A stretch of 64,000 bases of DNA from an uncultured Dehalococcoidia bacterium (GCA_938015525.1 CALLPC010000021.1:29010-93009), one strand, 5' to 3'; numbered from the stretch's first letter, positions 44,192 through 54,866 are shown. Notes: a model not told the origin generated them from the letters alone. Translations and numbers: made by a program.

Positions 44192-44285
44192 ATCGTTTCA
44201 GGCCGTAACCGCCTCGCGTGATAGCATGGGAGCCGCCCGCGGGCCGCACGCCCCGGCGCCAACCCCACCGCCAGGACCAGCTCCC

Positions 44286-45452
44286 ATGAAATTCGCCCGC
44301 CGCGTCGAGGCGCTCCCGCCCTATCTCTTCGCCGAAATCTCGAAAAAAATTGCCGCCAAACGCGCCCAGGGCGTCGATATCGTGACCTTCGGCATCGGCG
44401 ACCCCGACCTCCCCACGCCGCGCCACATCCTCGATGCCCTCCACCAGGCCGCCGAGGACCCCGTCAACCACCGCTATCCCGAATCCGAAGGCCTCCCCGA
44501 ACTCCGCGAAGCTATCGCCCGCTACTACCAGCGCCGGTTCGAGGTGACCTTCGACCCGCTGAAAGAGACCCTCCCCCTCATCGGCTCCAAGGAGGGCATC
44601 GGCCACATCGCCCTCTGCTTCATCGACCCCGGCGACATCGCCCTCGTCCCCGACCCGGCCTACCCCGTCTACGAAATCGGCACTATGTTCGCCGGCGGCG
44701 AGTCCTGCCGGCTCGACCTCACCCGCGAAAACGGCTGGCTGCCCAACCTCGACGCGATTCCCGCGGACGTCGCCCGCCGCGCCAAGGTCCTCTGGCTCAA
44801 CTACCCCAACAACCCGACCGGGGCCGTCGCCCCCCTCGAGTTCTTCGAAAAGGCCGTCGCCTGGGCGAAGAAATACGACGTCGCCATCCTCCACGACAAC
44901 CCCTACTGCGACGTCGCCTACGACGGCTACGAACCGGTCAGCATCTTCCAGGTTCCAGGCGCAAAAGACGTCGCCGTCGAGTTCAACTCCTGGTCCAAGG
45001 CCTACAACATGACTGGCTGGCGCATCGGCATGGTCGTCGGCAACGCGCAGATGGTCGATGCCCTCATGCGCGTCAAATCCAACCTCGACAGCGGCATCCC
45101 CCAGGCAATTCAGAAAATGGCCATCGCCGCTATCGATGGCCCCCAGGACTGCATCGATGAGCACAACCGCATCTACCAGCGCCGCCGCGACCGCATCGTC
45201 GAAGTCCTCCGCAAGTGCGGCCTCCAAGTCGATGTCCCGAAAGCCTCCCTCTACGTCTGGGCAAAGCTCCCCGAAGGCGTCACTAGCGCCGATTACGCAG
45301 CCCGTCTCATCGACGAAACCGGCGTCGTCGTCACCCCGGGCCGCGGCTACGGCCTCAACGGCGAAGGCTACATCCGCCTCTCCGTTACCACGCCCGACGA
45401 CCGCCTCGAAGAGGGCATGCGCCGCCTCGAAGCCTGGTCCGCGAAGCAATAG
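44286..45452 (+). CDS. dapL: LL-diaminopimelate aminotransferase (DapL type)
   Basis: PLP class I/II aminotransferase that makes LL-DAP directly from tetrahydrodipicolinate and glutamate. 388 residues begin MKFARRVEALPPYLFAEI; FGIGDPDLPTPRHI, LNYPNNPTGAV, NSWSKAYNMTGWRIG (PLP Lys) and YIRLSVTTPDDR are DapL-like. The start is ATG at 44286, since upstream in-frame text is Pro/Ala-rich with no family match. The next-door dapF, which uses its product, supports the assignment; general aspartate-type aminotransferase activity is the alternative. Confidence 0.87.
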   Translation: MKFARRVEALPPYLFAEISKKIAAKRAQGVDIVTFGIGDPDLPTPRHILDALHQAAEDPVNHRYPESEGLPELREAIARYYQRRFEVTFDPLKETLPLIGSKEGIGHIALCFIDPGDIALVPDPAYPVYEIGTMFAGGESCRLDLTRENGWLPNLDAIPADVARRAKVLWLNYPNNPTGAVAPLEFFEKAVAWAKKYDVAILHDNPYCDVAYDGYEPVSIFQVPGAKDVAVEFNSWSKAYNMTGWRIGMVVGNAQMVDALMRVKSNLDSGIPQAIQKMAIAAIDGPQDCIDEHNRIYQRRRDRIVEVLRKCGLQVDVPKASLYVWAKLPEGVTSADYAARLIDETGVVVTPGRGYGLNGEGYIRLSVTTPDDRLEEGMRRLEAWSAKQ

Positions 45453-45501
45453 CTGATTTCCCATTCGCGGGCGCGGCCCCGGAGCGGTACGCTTGTACCG
45501 G

Positions 45502-46695
45502 ATGCCCCACACCCTGCACCCAACCGAACCCGTCCGCGACCGGGCGATTCTCGTCGCCGCCGAAGTCCCCGGCGCCCTCCTCCCCGCCGAAGAGTCGCTC
45601 GATGAACTCGCAGAGCTCGCCCGCACCGCGGGCGCAGAGGTCGTCGCCCGCTTCACCCAGCGGGTCGACCACCCCCACCCTGCCACCTATATCGGGAGCG
45701 GCAAGGTCCAGCAGGTCACCGATGCCGTTCGCCAGCATGGCGCCAACGTCGTCATCTTCGATGACGAACTCTCGCCCTCTCAGCAGCGCAACCTGGAAAA
45801 GGCGCTTGGCGTCAAAGTCATCGACCGCACTGCCCTCATCCTGGACATCTTCGCCACCCGGGCCCAGACCCGCGAAGGCCGCCTCCAGGTCGAGCTCGCC
45901 CAGCACCAGTACCTCCTCCCCCGCCTCGCGGGTCAGTGGTCCCACCTCGAACGGATGGAGGGCGCCATCGGCACGCGCGGCCCCGGCGAAACCCAGATCG
46001 AAACCGACCGCCGCCTCATCCGGAACCGCATCGCCAAAATCCGCCGCGACCTCGAAGAAGTCCGCACCCAGCGCGAGCTCTATCGCCGACGGCGTGCCCG
46101 GAATAACGTCCCCGTGGTCGCCCTCGTCGGCTACACCAACGCCGGCAAGTCGACCCTCATGCGCGCCCTCAGCGGCGCCGACGTCCTCGCCGAGGACAGG
46201 CTCTTCGCCACCCTCGACCCAATCACCCGCCGCATCACGCTCCCCTCCGGCGAGGTCGTCCTCCTCACCGATACCGTCGGCTTCATCCAGAAGCTCCCTA
46301 CCCAGCTCGTTGCCGCTTTCCGGGCGACACTCGAAGAGCTCGAAGACGCCGACCTCCTCCTCCACGTCGTCGATATCGCCCACCCCAGCGCCTACCAGCA
46401 CGTCCAGACCGTCGAGGCGACCCTCCGCGACCTCGGCGTCCATCAAAAGCCCCAGCTCATCGCCCTCAACAAGGTCGACCTCCTCCGCCATGACGACGGT
46501 CGGCCCGTTGCCGACTTCGACGAGGCCCGCGCCATCATCCTCGGCGCCGGCGCCCCGCCACGGAACGTCGCCATCATCTCCGCCGAGAAACGCTGGGGCC
46601 TCGACCTCCTCCGTGAACGGATCGCAGAAGGCCTCGATGGGGGCTTCGAAGCCCTCCCCGTCGAGCTTCCCGCCGTCCTCTCCGCTGCCGTTTGA
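45502..46695 (+). CDS. hflX: GTPase HflX
   Basis: Ribosome-splitting or rescue GTPase under stress. 397 residues: the N-terminal HflX domain holds VVARFTQRVDHPHPATYIGSG and FDDELSPSQQRNLEKAL, a helical arm has GPGETQIETDRRLIRNRI, and the G domain has VALVGYTNAGKSTLMRAL, DTVGFIQKLPTQLVAAF and LNKVDLL. Length is typical. ATG at 45502 is used; a TTG three codons earlier is possible. It follows dapL by 49 bases. Confidence 0.96.
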   Translation: MPHTLHPTEPVRDRAILVAAEVPGALLPAEESLDELAELARTAGAEVVARFTQRVDHPHPATYIGSGKVQQVTDAVRQHGANVVIFDDELSPSQQRNLEKALGVKVIDRTALILDIFATRAQTREGRLQVELAQHQYLLPRLAGQWSHLERMEGAIGTRGPGETQIETDRRLIRNRIAKIRRDLEEVRTQRELYRRRRARNNVPVVALVGYTNAGKSTLMRALSGADVLAEDRLFATLDPITRRITLPSGEVVLLTDTVGFIQKLPTQLVAAFRATLEELEDADLLLHVVDIAHPSAYQHVQTVEATLRDLGVHQKPQLIALNKVDLLRHDDGRPVADFDEARAIILGAGAPPRNVAIISAEKRWGLDLLRERIAEGLDGGFEALPVELPAVLSAAV

Positions 46696-46727
46696 ACGCC
46701 GCCGGTCCACCCGGTAGAACTCCGGCT

Positions 46728-48011
46728 ATGAACCCCGAACGGCCGCCAGTCCCACTCCCCCATCCCACCGGTCCGCTCACCGGCTATCGCGTCCTCGACC
46801 TCGCCGACGAGAAGGGACAGCTTGGCACGCGGCTCCTCGCCGAGCTTGGCGCCGACGTCATCAAAATCGAGCCCCCGCGCGACGGTGACCCCACCCGGCA
46901 GCATGCCCCGTTCTTTCGTAACGAAGCCGGCGCCGAGACCAGCCTCTTCTGGTGGACCATGAACGCCGGCAAGCGATCCATTACCCTGCAGCTCAAACTC
47001 GAAGCCGGCCGCCAGCTCTTCCACCGCCTCGTCGCTCACTCCGATATCGTCGTCGAAACGACCATCCCCGGCGAAGCTGCCGCCCTCGGGCTCGATTACG
47101 CCTCCATCGAACGGGCCAACCCCGGCGCCATCCTCGTCTCCATCACCGGGTTCGGCCAGGACGGTCCGTACGCCCGCTGGCACGCGACCGACATCGTCGG
47201 TGCCGCCATGGGCGGCCTCATGTACCTCAACGGCGACCCTGAGCGCGGGCCCGTCCGCACCACCGTGCCCCAGGCCTATACCCAGGTCAACGTCCAGGCC
47301 ATGGTCGGCGCCCTCATCGCCCTTTACGCCCGGCCGCTCAACGGCGGCCGCGGCCAGCACGTCGACGTCTCGATGCAGGAAGCCGTTGCCAACACCATGG
47401 ACAACGCCCAGCAGACCTGGGATATCCGCCGGGTCAACGCCTCAGGGCCGGGCCTCCACCGCAACACCGCAGGGGTCCGCACCGCCCGGTACCTCTTCGA
47501 AACCGCCGACGGCTGGGTCGCCGCCCTCCAGGCCGGCGGCCTCATCGGCCAGCAGGCCAACGCTATCATCGATTGGCTCGCCGAGAACGGCGAAGCCCGC
47601 GGCCTCGATTCGCCCGAATGGCGGCAGAAGCTCACGTCGCTGCAGCCCCTCACCCCCGAAGACAGGCAGTATGTCGAAGAAACGATGGCTGCCTTCTGTC
47701 GTACACGGAAAAAGGAAGACCTCGTCGCCGAGGCCCAGCGCAGGGGCGCCGGCTGGGCCCCAGTCTTCTCCCCCCGCGAAATCGTCGAAAGCAAGCAGCT
47801 CGCGGCGCGCAACTACTGGACCCGCGTCACCCATCACGACCTTGGCGAAACCTTCATCTACCCGGGAGCGCCCTTCCGCCTCTCCGCCACCCCGTGGATG
47901 CAGCGCGGCCGCGCTCCCCACATCGGGGAACATAACGAAGAGGTATACTGCGGCCTCCTCGGCCTCGACTCCCAGGAGCTCCGCCGCCTCCGCCTCAGGA
48001 TGGTAATCTGA
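46728..48011 (+). CDS. Family III CoA-transferase subunit without catalytic Asp (CaiB/BaiF)
   Basis: 427 residues of the interlocked-ring CaiB/BaiF fold: YRVLDLADEKGQLGTRLLAELGADVIKIEPP at the start, SITGFGQDGPYARWHATD, and GRGQHVDVSMQEA. The catalytic Asp expected in the A-Y-T-D segment is Gln186 (PQAYTQVNV). The next gene encodes a homologue that has the Asp. In heterodimeric members such as BbsEF only one subunit is catalytic, which fits this pair. ATG at 46728 has TAGAAC seven bases before it. Two bases separate it from the partner gene. Confidence 0.88.
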   Translation: MNPERPPVPLPHPTGPLTGYRVLDLADEKGQLGTRLLAELGADVIKIEPPRDGDPTRQHAPFFRNEAGAETSLFWWTMNAGKRSITLQLKLEAGRQLFHRLVAHSDIVVETTIPGEAAALGLDYASIERANPGAILVSITGFGQDGPYARWHATDIVGAAMGGLMYLNGDPERGPVRTTVPQAYTQVNVQAMVGALIALYARPLNGGRGQHVDVSMQEAVANTMDNAQQTWDIRRVNASGPGLHRNTAGVRTARYLFETADGWVAALQAGGLIGQQANAIIDWLAENGEARGLDSPEWRQKLTSLQPLTPEDRQYVEETMAAFCRTRKKEDLVAEAQRRGAGWAPVFSPREIVESKQLAARNYWTRVTHHDLGETFIYPGAPFRLSATPWMQRGRAPHIGEHNEEVYCGLLGLDSQELRRLRLRMVI

Positions 48012-48013
48012 CC

Positions 48014-49315
48014 ATGCCCGAATCCTCGTACGAGCCCGTCCGCAAGCCGTTCGAAGGCATCCGCGTCGCCGATTTCGCCTGGGTTGGTGTCGGCCCGCTC
48101 GTATCCAAGTACCTCGCCGACCACGGCGCCGAAGTCATCCGCATCGAAAGCACCACCTACCCCGAAACTCTGCGCCGCGTCGGCCCCTTCGTCGACGACG
48201 TCCCGAACATCGACGGCTCCGGCTATTTCGCCAACTTCAACAGCTCGAAGCTCGGCGTCTCGGTCAACCTCAAACACCCGAAAGGACCGGACCTCGTCCG
48301 CCGCCTCCTCGCCCGCTGCGACGTCGTCACCGAGTCCTTTACCCCGGGCACCATGGCCCGTTTCGGCCTGGATTACGAATCCATCCGCGGGGTCCGCCCG
48401 GATATCATCATGATCTCGATGCCCCTCTACGGGCAGGACGGCCCCTGGGCCCACTACGCCGGCTACGGCCACGTCCTCCAGGCCGCCGCCGGCTTCAACC
48501 ACTTCACCGGCTGGGAAGACGGCCCGCCCCTGGGCACCGGCGTCGCCTACACCGACTTCCTCGTGCCCCACTTCGCCGCCATCGCCCTCATCGCCGCCCT
48601 CGACTATCGCCGCCGCACCGGCGAAGGCCAGTACATCGACTTCTCCCAGTTCGAAGCCGCTATCCATGGCCTCTGGACCGCCATCCTAGACTGGACCATC
48701 AACGGCCACGAGCAGACCCGACTCGGTAACCACGACCTCGAGGCCGCACCGCACAACGCCTACCGCTGTCGTGATGGCCGCTGGGTCGTCATCGCCTGCG
48801 AAACCGAGAAGCATTGGGAGGGCCTCAAAGCCGCTCTCGGCCGGCCGGAATGGTGCGATATGGAGCGCATGCGCCGGCGCTGGCAGCGCATCAACGAACA
48901 GAAGGAGATCGACCGTCACCTCACCTTCTGGTTCGAAGACTTCACCCGCCTGCCGACCGAGGCCGCCTTCCAGGTCGAGGAAGGCGTCGAAGGACCGCCC
49001 GTCCGCAAGTACACCACCGAGGAAGTCGTGCGCCTCTTCCAGTCGTTCGGCGTGCCCTGCGGAATCGTCCAGTCGCCCGAGGAAATGCACGCTGACCCCC
49101 AGCTGGCCCACCGCCACCACTACTGGAAGCTCGAGCACCCCGTCATGGGACTCCGCACCTACGATGCGCCGTCCTTCAAACTCTCCCTCACCCCCGGGGA
49201 ACTGACTCGCCCGGCCCCCCTCCTCGGCCAGCACAACGAGTACGTCTTCAAGCAGATCGTCGGCCTCACCGACGATGAGTACGTCGACCTGCTCGCTGAC
49301 GGCGCGTTCGATTGA
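48014..49315 (+). CDS. Family III CoA-transferase, catalytic subunit (CaiB/BaiF)
   Basis: 433 residues; GIRVADFAWVGVGPLVSKYLADHGAEVIRIE opens the family fold, GQDGPWAHYAGYGHVLQAAAG and TGEGQYIDFSQFEAAIHGL follow. The expected catalytic Asp is Asp181 in GVAYTDFLVPHFAA. Tandem with the Asp-less homologue, so probably the active half of a heterodimer moving CoA between acids, for example succinyl-CoA as donor. Substrate pair is not evident; a terminator-like hairpin closes the unit. Confidence 0.9.
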   Translation: MPESSYEPVRKPFEGIRVADFAWVGVGPLVSKYLADHGAEVIRIESTTYPETLRRVGPFVDDVPNIDGSGYFANFNSSKLGVSVNLKHPKGPDLVRRLLARCDVVTESFTPGTMARFGLDYESIRGVRPDIIMISMPLYGQDGPWAHYAGYGHVLQAAAGFNHFTGWEDGPPLGTGVAYTDFLVPHFAAIALIAALDYRRRTGEGQYIDFSQFEAAIHGLWTAILDWTINGHEQTRLGNHDLEAAPHNAYRCRDGRWVVIACETEKHWEGLKAALGRPEWCDMERMRRRWQRINEQKEIDRHLTFWFEDFTRLPTEAAFQVEEGVEGPPVRKYTTEEVVRLFQSFGVPCGIVQSPEEMHADPQLAHRHHYWKLEHPVMGLRTYDAPSFKLSLTPGELTRPAPLLGQHNEYVFKQIVGLTDDEYVDLLADGAFD

Positions 49316-49410
49316 GGGCGGCCGCCGCGTGCGCCGGTGGCGGTTACGGCCCCTTCGCGGGATTCGCGGCCCGCTATCGGCTTTCCCGACGGCCGGGCAA
49401 TCGCTGAACG

Positions 49411-49446
49411 AACGAGGGGCAGCGGCGACCGCCGCTGCCCCTCGTT
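49411..49446. terminator. 36-base perfect hairpin between convergent units
   Basis: A perfect 16-bp stem AACGAGGGGCAGCGGC with its complement surrounds a GACC loop. It lies between the CoA-transferase unit and the oxidase cluster, which converge here, 95 bases after one stop and 24 bases after the other. No T-run, yet a likely bidirectional terminator or RNA end-protecting structure. Confidence 0.75.
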
Positions 49447-49470
49447 GAGGTTCTCCCGTGAAGATGCGCT

Positions 49471-50553
49471 TCAGCCCCCGGACGCCGCTGGTGCCGCCGT
49501 CTCGCCGGTGCCCGTCGGACCGCCCTCGACGACCCGGAAAATCCCATTCATCTGGTCCGGGTGCAGGTCACACAAGAAGTAGTACTCCCCAACGCCCGGC
49601 GTCGTGAACGTCACCTTTGTCTCCATCCCGCCGCCGTCGATGATCTCCCCCTCCGCACCCGGGGCCAGGGTCTGGCCGCCCTTCTTGTCCAGGAAGTGGA
49701 TGTTGTGCTTCGCCCGCCCGTTGTTCACGAGCGTAATCGTAATCTCCGCGTTCGGCCCCGCCACGATTTCCCGCTTGTCGAACCGGTTATCCGTGGCAAC
49801 GACACGGAACGGATTCGCCGGCACGGTCGGCTGACCTCCTCCGCCACCCGTGCCCGCCGACTCGCTGGCAAACAGGTTCAGCCCCGCGCCGACCATGAAG
49901 CCGCCGAGCATCAGCCCCGCAATGACTGTGACCGCCGCACCGGTCCCGAACCGGAAGGTCACGTCCTTTGTGTCCCGGATGACCTCCATATCGAACACCT
50001 GGACCGTGCCCGGCACCACCTCATCGGTGTGCTTCGCGATGATGTCCAGCATCGTCTGTCGCGTCTCCTCATAAGTCGCCAGGCCTTCCCGGTCCGACCA
50101 GGTCGTCTCGACCAGCACCTGCGACGGCCCCGTCGCGGCCGGCGAAACGATGATGCGAAGGTCCTGGAACCCGTCGAGGTCGCGCAGCTGGTTGTCGCTG
50201 CTCTCCAGGTCGCGGATGATGCCGCTCTTCCGCGCCTGCTCGAGCTTCCCCTCTGCCAGCGCAAAGGTGACCACCTGGGTGTACCGGGTCGGCCGCCCTG
50301 CCCCGTGTGCCCCCTCGGCGGCCTTCTTCCGCATCTGGCCGTCCTCGTACGCCCAGCCGAAGACGGCGACCAGCGTCGAGACGATGGCCGCGCCAAGCAG
50401 CGGACCCGCGAACGTCTGGTCGTCGACGCGCGACCAGTAAATGAGCGCCGCGCCGAGAAAAAGCGCGGCAACCCCCACGACGAGCGGCCAGATGCTCGGG
50501 TCCGGCAGGTGGATATCGTGCTGCTCGCCGTGTGCGTTCGCCTGGTGGTCCAT
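49471..50553 (-). CDS. Membrane cupredoxin fusion protein of the cytochrome oxidase cluster
   Basis: 360 residues with an unusual order: two membrane helices (about 21-40 and 49-68) like a small oxidase subunit IV; a soluble domain (about 88-195; YTQVVTFALAEGKLEQARK, SQVLVETTWSDREGLATY, Met/Val-rich end) that resembles a dimeric alpha/beta-barrel ABM or heme-oxygenase-like module; a third helix (about 202-228); then a cupredoxin (245-342) with type-1 copper ligands His283 (AKHNIH), Cys328, His331 and Met335 (CDLHPDQM). It is last in the ctaC-ctaD-ctaE unit, so it may donate electrons to CuA or act in copper loading. Confidence 0.85.
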   Translation of the reverse strand: MDHQANAHGEQHDIHLPDPSIWPLVVGVAALFLGAALIYWSRVDDQTFAGPLLGAAIVSTLVAVFGWAYEDGQMRKKAAEGAHGAGRPTRYTQVVTFALAEGKLEQARKSGIIRDLESSDNQLRDLDGFQDLRIIVSPAATGPSQVLVETTWSDREGLATYEETRQTMLDIIAKHTDEVVPGTVQVFDMEVIRDTKDVTFRFGTGAAVTVIAGLMLGGFMVGAGLNLFASESAGTGGGGGQPTVPANPFRVVATDNRFDKREIVAGPNAEITITLVNNGRAKHNIHFLDKKGGQTLAPGAEGEIIDGGGMETKVTFTTPGVGEYYFLCDLHPDQMNGIFRVVEGGPTGTGETAAPAASGG

Positions 50554-50591
50554 TCGGTGCTATCTCCCCCTGAGTTTGGCGCCTGTCGTGC

Positions 50592-51203
50592 TTAAGGAAT
50601 GATGTAGAGCGTCGTGAACAGCGCAATCCACACCACGTCGACGAAATGCCAGTAGAACGAGCACGCCTCGACGGCTTCGTGGTTTGCGGCCGTGAACTGC
50701 CCGGCGAGCGAGCGGGCCAGGACGATTCCCATGAAAATGACGCCGCCCAGCACGTGCAGGCCGTGGAAGCCGGTCATCGTATAGAAGGTCGTCCCGTAAA
50801 TCGTGTCGCCGACCCCGAAATGGAGCTGGCTGTAGTCGTACACCTGCATCACGAGGAATACGAGACCCAGGATGATCGACACGAACGTCCAGCGGATCAG
50901 CCCCGACCGGTTCCCCCGCTGGATCGAGAACACCGCAAACTGGATCGTCACCGAGCTCGTGACCAGGATGAGCGTGGCGATGAAGGGCAGCCAGAACTCC
51001 ACCTCGAGCTTCACGCCCGCCGCGACCTGCTCGGGCGTCAGCAGATAAACGGGCGGCCACTCCCGCGCATCAGCCCGGGCGATGAAGTACGCCGCAAACA
51101 GCCCCCCAAAGAACATGACCTCCGAGGCGAGGAAGAGGATGAAGCCGAGCATCCCATTGCTGAGGCCCTGCCTCTCCTGCGTGGCGACCGCGTGCGCTGC
51201 CAT
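50592..51203 (-). CDS. ctaE: Cytochrome c oxidase subunit III
   Basis: 203 residues with five membrane helices, the short form without the two N-terminal helices. GMLGFILFLASEVMFFGGLFAAY and FYTMTGFHGLHVLGGVIFM are subunit III signatures; CSFYWHFVDVVWIALFTTLYI ends the protein, including the conserved WHFVDVVW. It lies between ctaD and the cupredoxin fusion gene, 38 bases from the latter, and stabilises proton uptake in the core oxidase. Confidence 0.96.
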   Translation of the reverse strand: MAAHAVATQERQGLSNGMLGFILFLASEVMFFGGLFAAYFIARADAREWPPVYLLTPEQVAAGVKLEVEFWLPFIATLILVTSSVTIQFAVFSIQRGNRSGLIRWTFVSIILGLVFLVMQVYDYSQLHFGVGDTIYGTTFYTMTGFHGLHVLGGVIFMGIVLARSLAGQFTAANHEAVEACSFYWHFVDVVWIALFTTLYIIP

Positions 51204-51259
51204 GAACTCCTCCAGTCTCCCCTGCTTTGTCCGTGTAAGCGATGGACCTTCGGCCCCGT

Positions 51260-52870
<1,611 letters not shown>

Positions 52871-52958
52871 GCTTCCTCCCGGGCCTCCTTGGCCCCACCG
52901 TTGCTGAACCGCCGGGAGCGCACCCGGCGTTGACCCCATCCTTCCACGGTCGCTCCGC

Positions 52959-53759
52959 TCACGGCTGCCGCACGGTGGCCTTGCTCGCCACCTGCTCCGC
53001 CACCCACCGGTCGAACTCCGCTCGCTCGACCACCCGCAGGTGGAACCGCATCAGGGCGTGGTTGATGCCGCAGAGCTCCGCGCACTGGCCGGTAAACTCG
53101 CCCGTTTGGTTCGCGGTGATGACGAACCGGTTGTCACGCCCGGGCACGACATCCAGCTTGTAATGGAAATTGGGCACGTAAAACGAGTGGATGACGTCGT
53201 TCGACTTGAGCCGAAATTCAACCGGTTCGCCAACCGGTATCACGAACGTTGGCTCCTGTGCCGCCGTCCCGATGATTGAGAACGTCCCGTCCTTGGCCGG
53301 CGCCTCACCCCGTCCAAGCCGCGCCAGGTCGTACGTAAACTCCCACGAGAACTGGAACCCGTTGACCTCGATGCTCAGGGCGTCCGCCGGCGCTTCCTTC
53401 TCGACATCCCGCAGGACGATGAACGAGTAGGAAAAGAGCGTGATGACAATCAGCACCGGGATCGCCGTCCATACGACCTCGAGCGCCGTGCTGCCGTGCG
53501 TCTGCTTTGGCAGACCATCCCCCCGCTTCCGGTAGCGGATGATGGCGTAAACGAGGGCGCCTTCGACCGCGAAAAACACCGCCAGGGCGATAATCAGGGT
53601 GAAGACCCAGAGGTCCTGGATCCGCTTCGCCTGGTCGGTGATCGGCTCCGGCATGCCCCAGCCGGCGAACGCGGGTGAAATGCTCGCGAGAGCCAGGAGC
53701 GCCGCGGAAATCAGCAGGTGGACCCGGCGGATGACTCGCACTTTCCCCGTAGACGGCAT
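52959..53759 (-). CDS. ctaC: Cytochrome c oxidase subunit II, CuA type without haem c
   Basis: 266 residues: a signal-like helix (13-32), two membrane helices (about 50-73 and 95-116), then the CuA cupredoxin facing outside. Ligands His191, Cys226, Glu228 (backbone), Cys230, His234 and Met237 are all visible (CAELCGINHALM). WEFTY around residue 139 gives the electron-entry Trp. Unlike Thermus caa3 there is no fused cytochrome c after residue 250, so an external donor is needed. A strong sigma-70-like promoter stands upstream. Confidence 0.96.
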   Translation of the reverse strand: MPSTGKVRVIRRVHLLISAALLALASISPAFAGWGMPEPITDQAKRIQDLWVFTLIIALAVFFAVEGALVYAIIRYRKRGDGLPKQTHGSTALEVVWTAIPVLIVITLFSYSFIVLRDVEKEAPADALSIEVNGFQFSWEFTYDLARLGRGEAPAKDGTFSIIGTAAQEPTFVIPVGEPVEFRLKSNDVIHSFYVPNFHYKLDVVPGRDNRFVITANQTGEFTGQCAELCGINHALMRFHLRVVERAEFDRWVAEQVASKATVRQP

Positions 53760-53849
53760 ACTCCTCGCTCCCCCTCAGGACCCGTCGCATCCCCGGCTCG
53801 CAGGCACACTTCGCGCCAGGGTTTCGGTTGTGAACGGCGTCGCAATCGA

Positions 53850-53878
53850 GTTATAGACCCGCCCCCCTACCCTGTCAA
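53850..53878 (-). promoter_or_regulatory. Strong promoter of the ctaC-ctaD-ctaE unit
   Basis: Perfect TTGACA (53873-53878), exactly 17 bases, TATAAC (53850-53855) on the minus strand, the best sigma-70 match I found in the window. RNA would start near 53843, leaving an 84-base leader with a GGGGGAGCGAGGAG ribosome site directly before the ctaC ATG. Confidence 0.75.
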
Positions 53879-53969
53879 GGAACGGAAACCAGGCCCTGAA
53901 AGCGTGGCCGAAGGGTCCTTGTCAGCCCGCTGCCATCTGCCCTCGAACGCGGTTCGAGCGCCCGGCTGC

Positions 53970-54866
53970 CTACAGCGCAGTATCGACGCCCATCGCCACG
54001 AAGAGCAGGGCGAGGTAGAGCAGGGAGAACTTGTACACCTGCAGCGGCGCGGTCGAACTGGGGTCGCGCCAGAGCCGCCATGCCATCCACGTGAAAGCCG
54101 TGCCTAGCCCGGTCGCTGCGGTGTAATAGAACCACCCCATGCCGGCCGTCGGGCCGAGCAGCAGCGTCACCGGGACGAGTATCAGCGTGTACCGCAGGAT
54201 GTGTGCCCGGGTGTGGCCCGGTCCGTCGGTTACGGGCAGCATCGGCACCCCCGCCCGCGCGTAGTCGCCCTCCAGCCGCAGCGAGAGCGCCCAGAAATGC
54301 GGCGGCGTCCAGAAGAACACGATGGCAAACATCACCCACGCTGCCACAGGGGCGTCACCCGTCACCGCCGCCCAGCCGACCACCGGCGGGAATGCGCCCG
54401 CTGCCCCCCCGATGACGATGTTCTGCGGCGTCCGCCGCTTCAGCCACATCGTGTAAACGAAAACATAAAAGAGCAGCGCTGCCAGTGCCAGCACGGCCGC
54501 CGCCAGCGTCGTCGTCGCCCATAAGAACAGAAAAGCTCCGGCCCCCAGCGCGATGCCGAACGCTAGCGCATGACCCGGCGGCACTGCTCCCGTGACCGTC
54601 GGCCGCTCACGGGTACGGCGCATGATGGCGTCGATGTCCCGGTCGTACCAGCAGTTGATGACGTTCGCCCCCGCCGCTGATGCGGTCCCGCCGATGAGCG
54701 TCGCCAACACCAGCCACGTCCCCGGCCAGCCCCCGGCAGCCACCACCATCGCCGGCACGGTTGTCACGAGGAGCAGGGAGATCACCCGCGGTTTCGTCAG
54801 GATGATGTAGTTGCGGACCGTTGCCGTCAGCGAGCCCCGCGCCGTAAAGGCCATCTCCGCCGTCAC
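53970..54866 (-). CDS. ctaB: Protohaem IX farnesyltransferase (haem O synthase)
   Basis: Adds the farnesyl group to haem B. 298 residues with seven to nine helices and UbiA-type Asp motifs: NVINCWYDRDIDAIMRRTRERPT (N-x3-D-x3-D) near residue 70 and the later GDYARAGVPMLPVTDG. ATGA overlap with ctaA. It feeds ctaA, which makes haem A for the oxidase encoded next. Length is standard. Confidence 0.96.
   Translation of the reverse strand: MTAEMAFTARGSLTATVRNYIILTKPRVISLLLVTTVPAMVVAAGGWPGTWLVLATLIGGTASAAGANVINCWYDRDIDAIMRRTRERPTVTGAVPPGHALAFGIALGAGAFLFLWATTTLAAAVLALAALLFYVFVYTMWLKRRTPQNIVIGGAAGAFPPVVGWAAVTGDAPVAAWVMFAIVFFWTPPHFWALSLRLEGDYARAGVPMLPVTDGPGHTRAHILRYTLILVPVTLLLGPTAGMGWFYYTAATGLGTAFTWMAWRLWRDPSSTAPLQVYKFSLLYLALLFVAMGVDTAL

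Noticed and set aside
44228..44285. 20-residue N-terminal extension of DapL starting at 44226
   Set aside because: The segment is Pro/Ala-rich leader, contains no family text, and TAGCAT (44222-44227) there looks like a -10 box.
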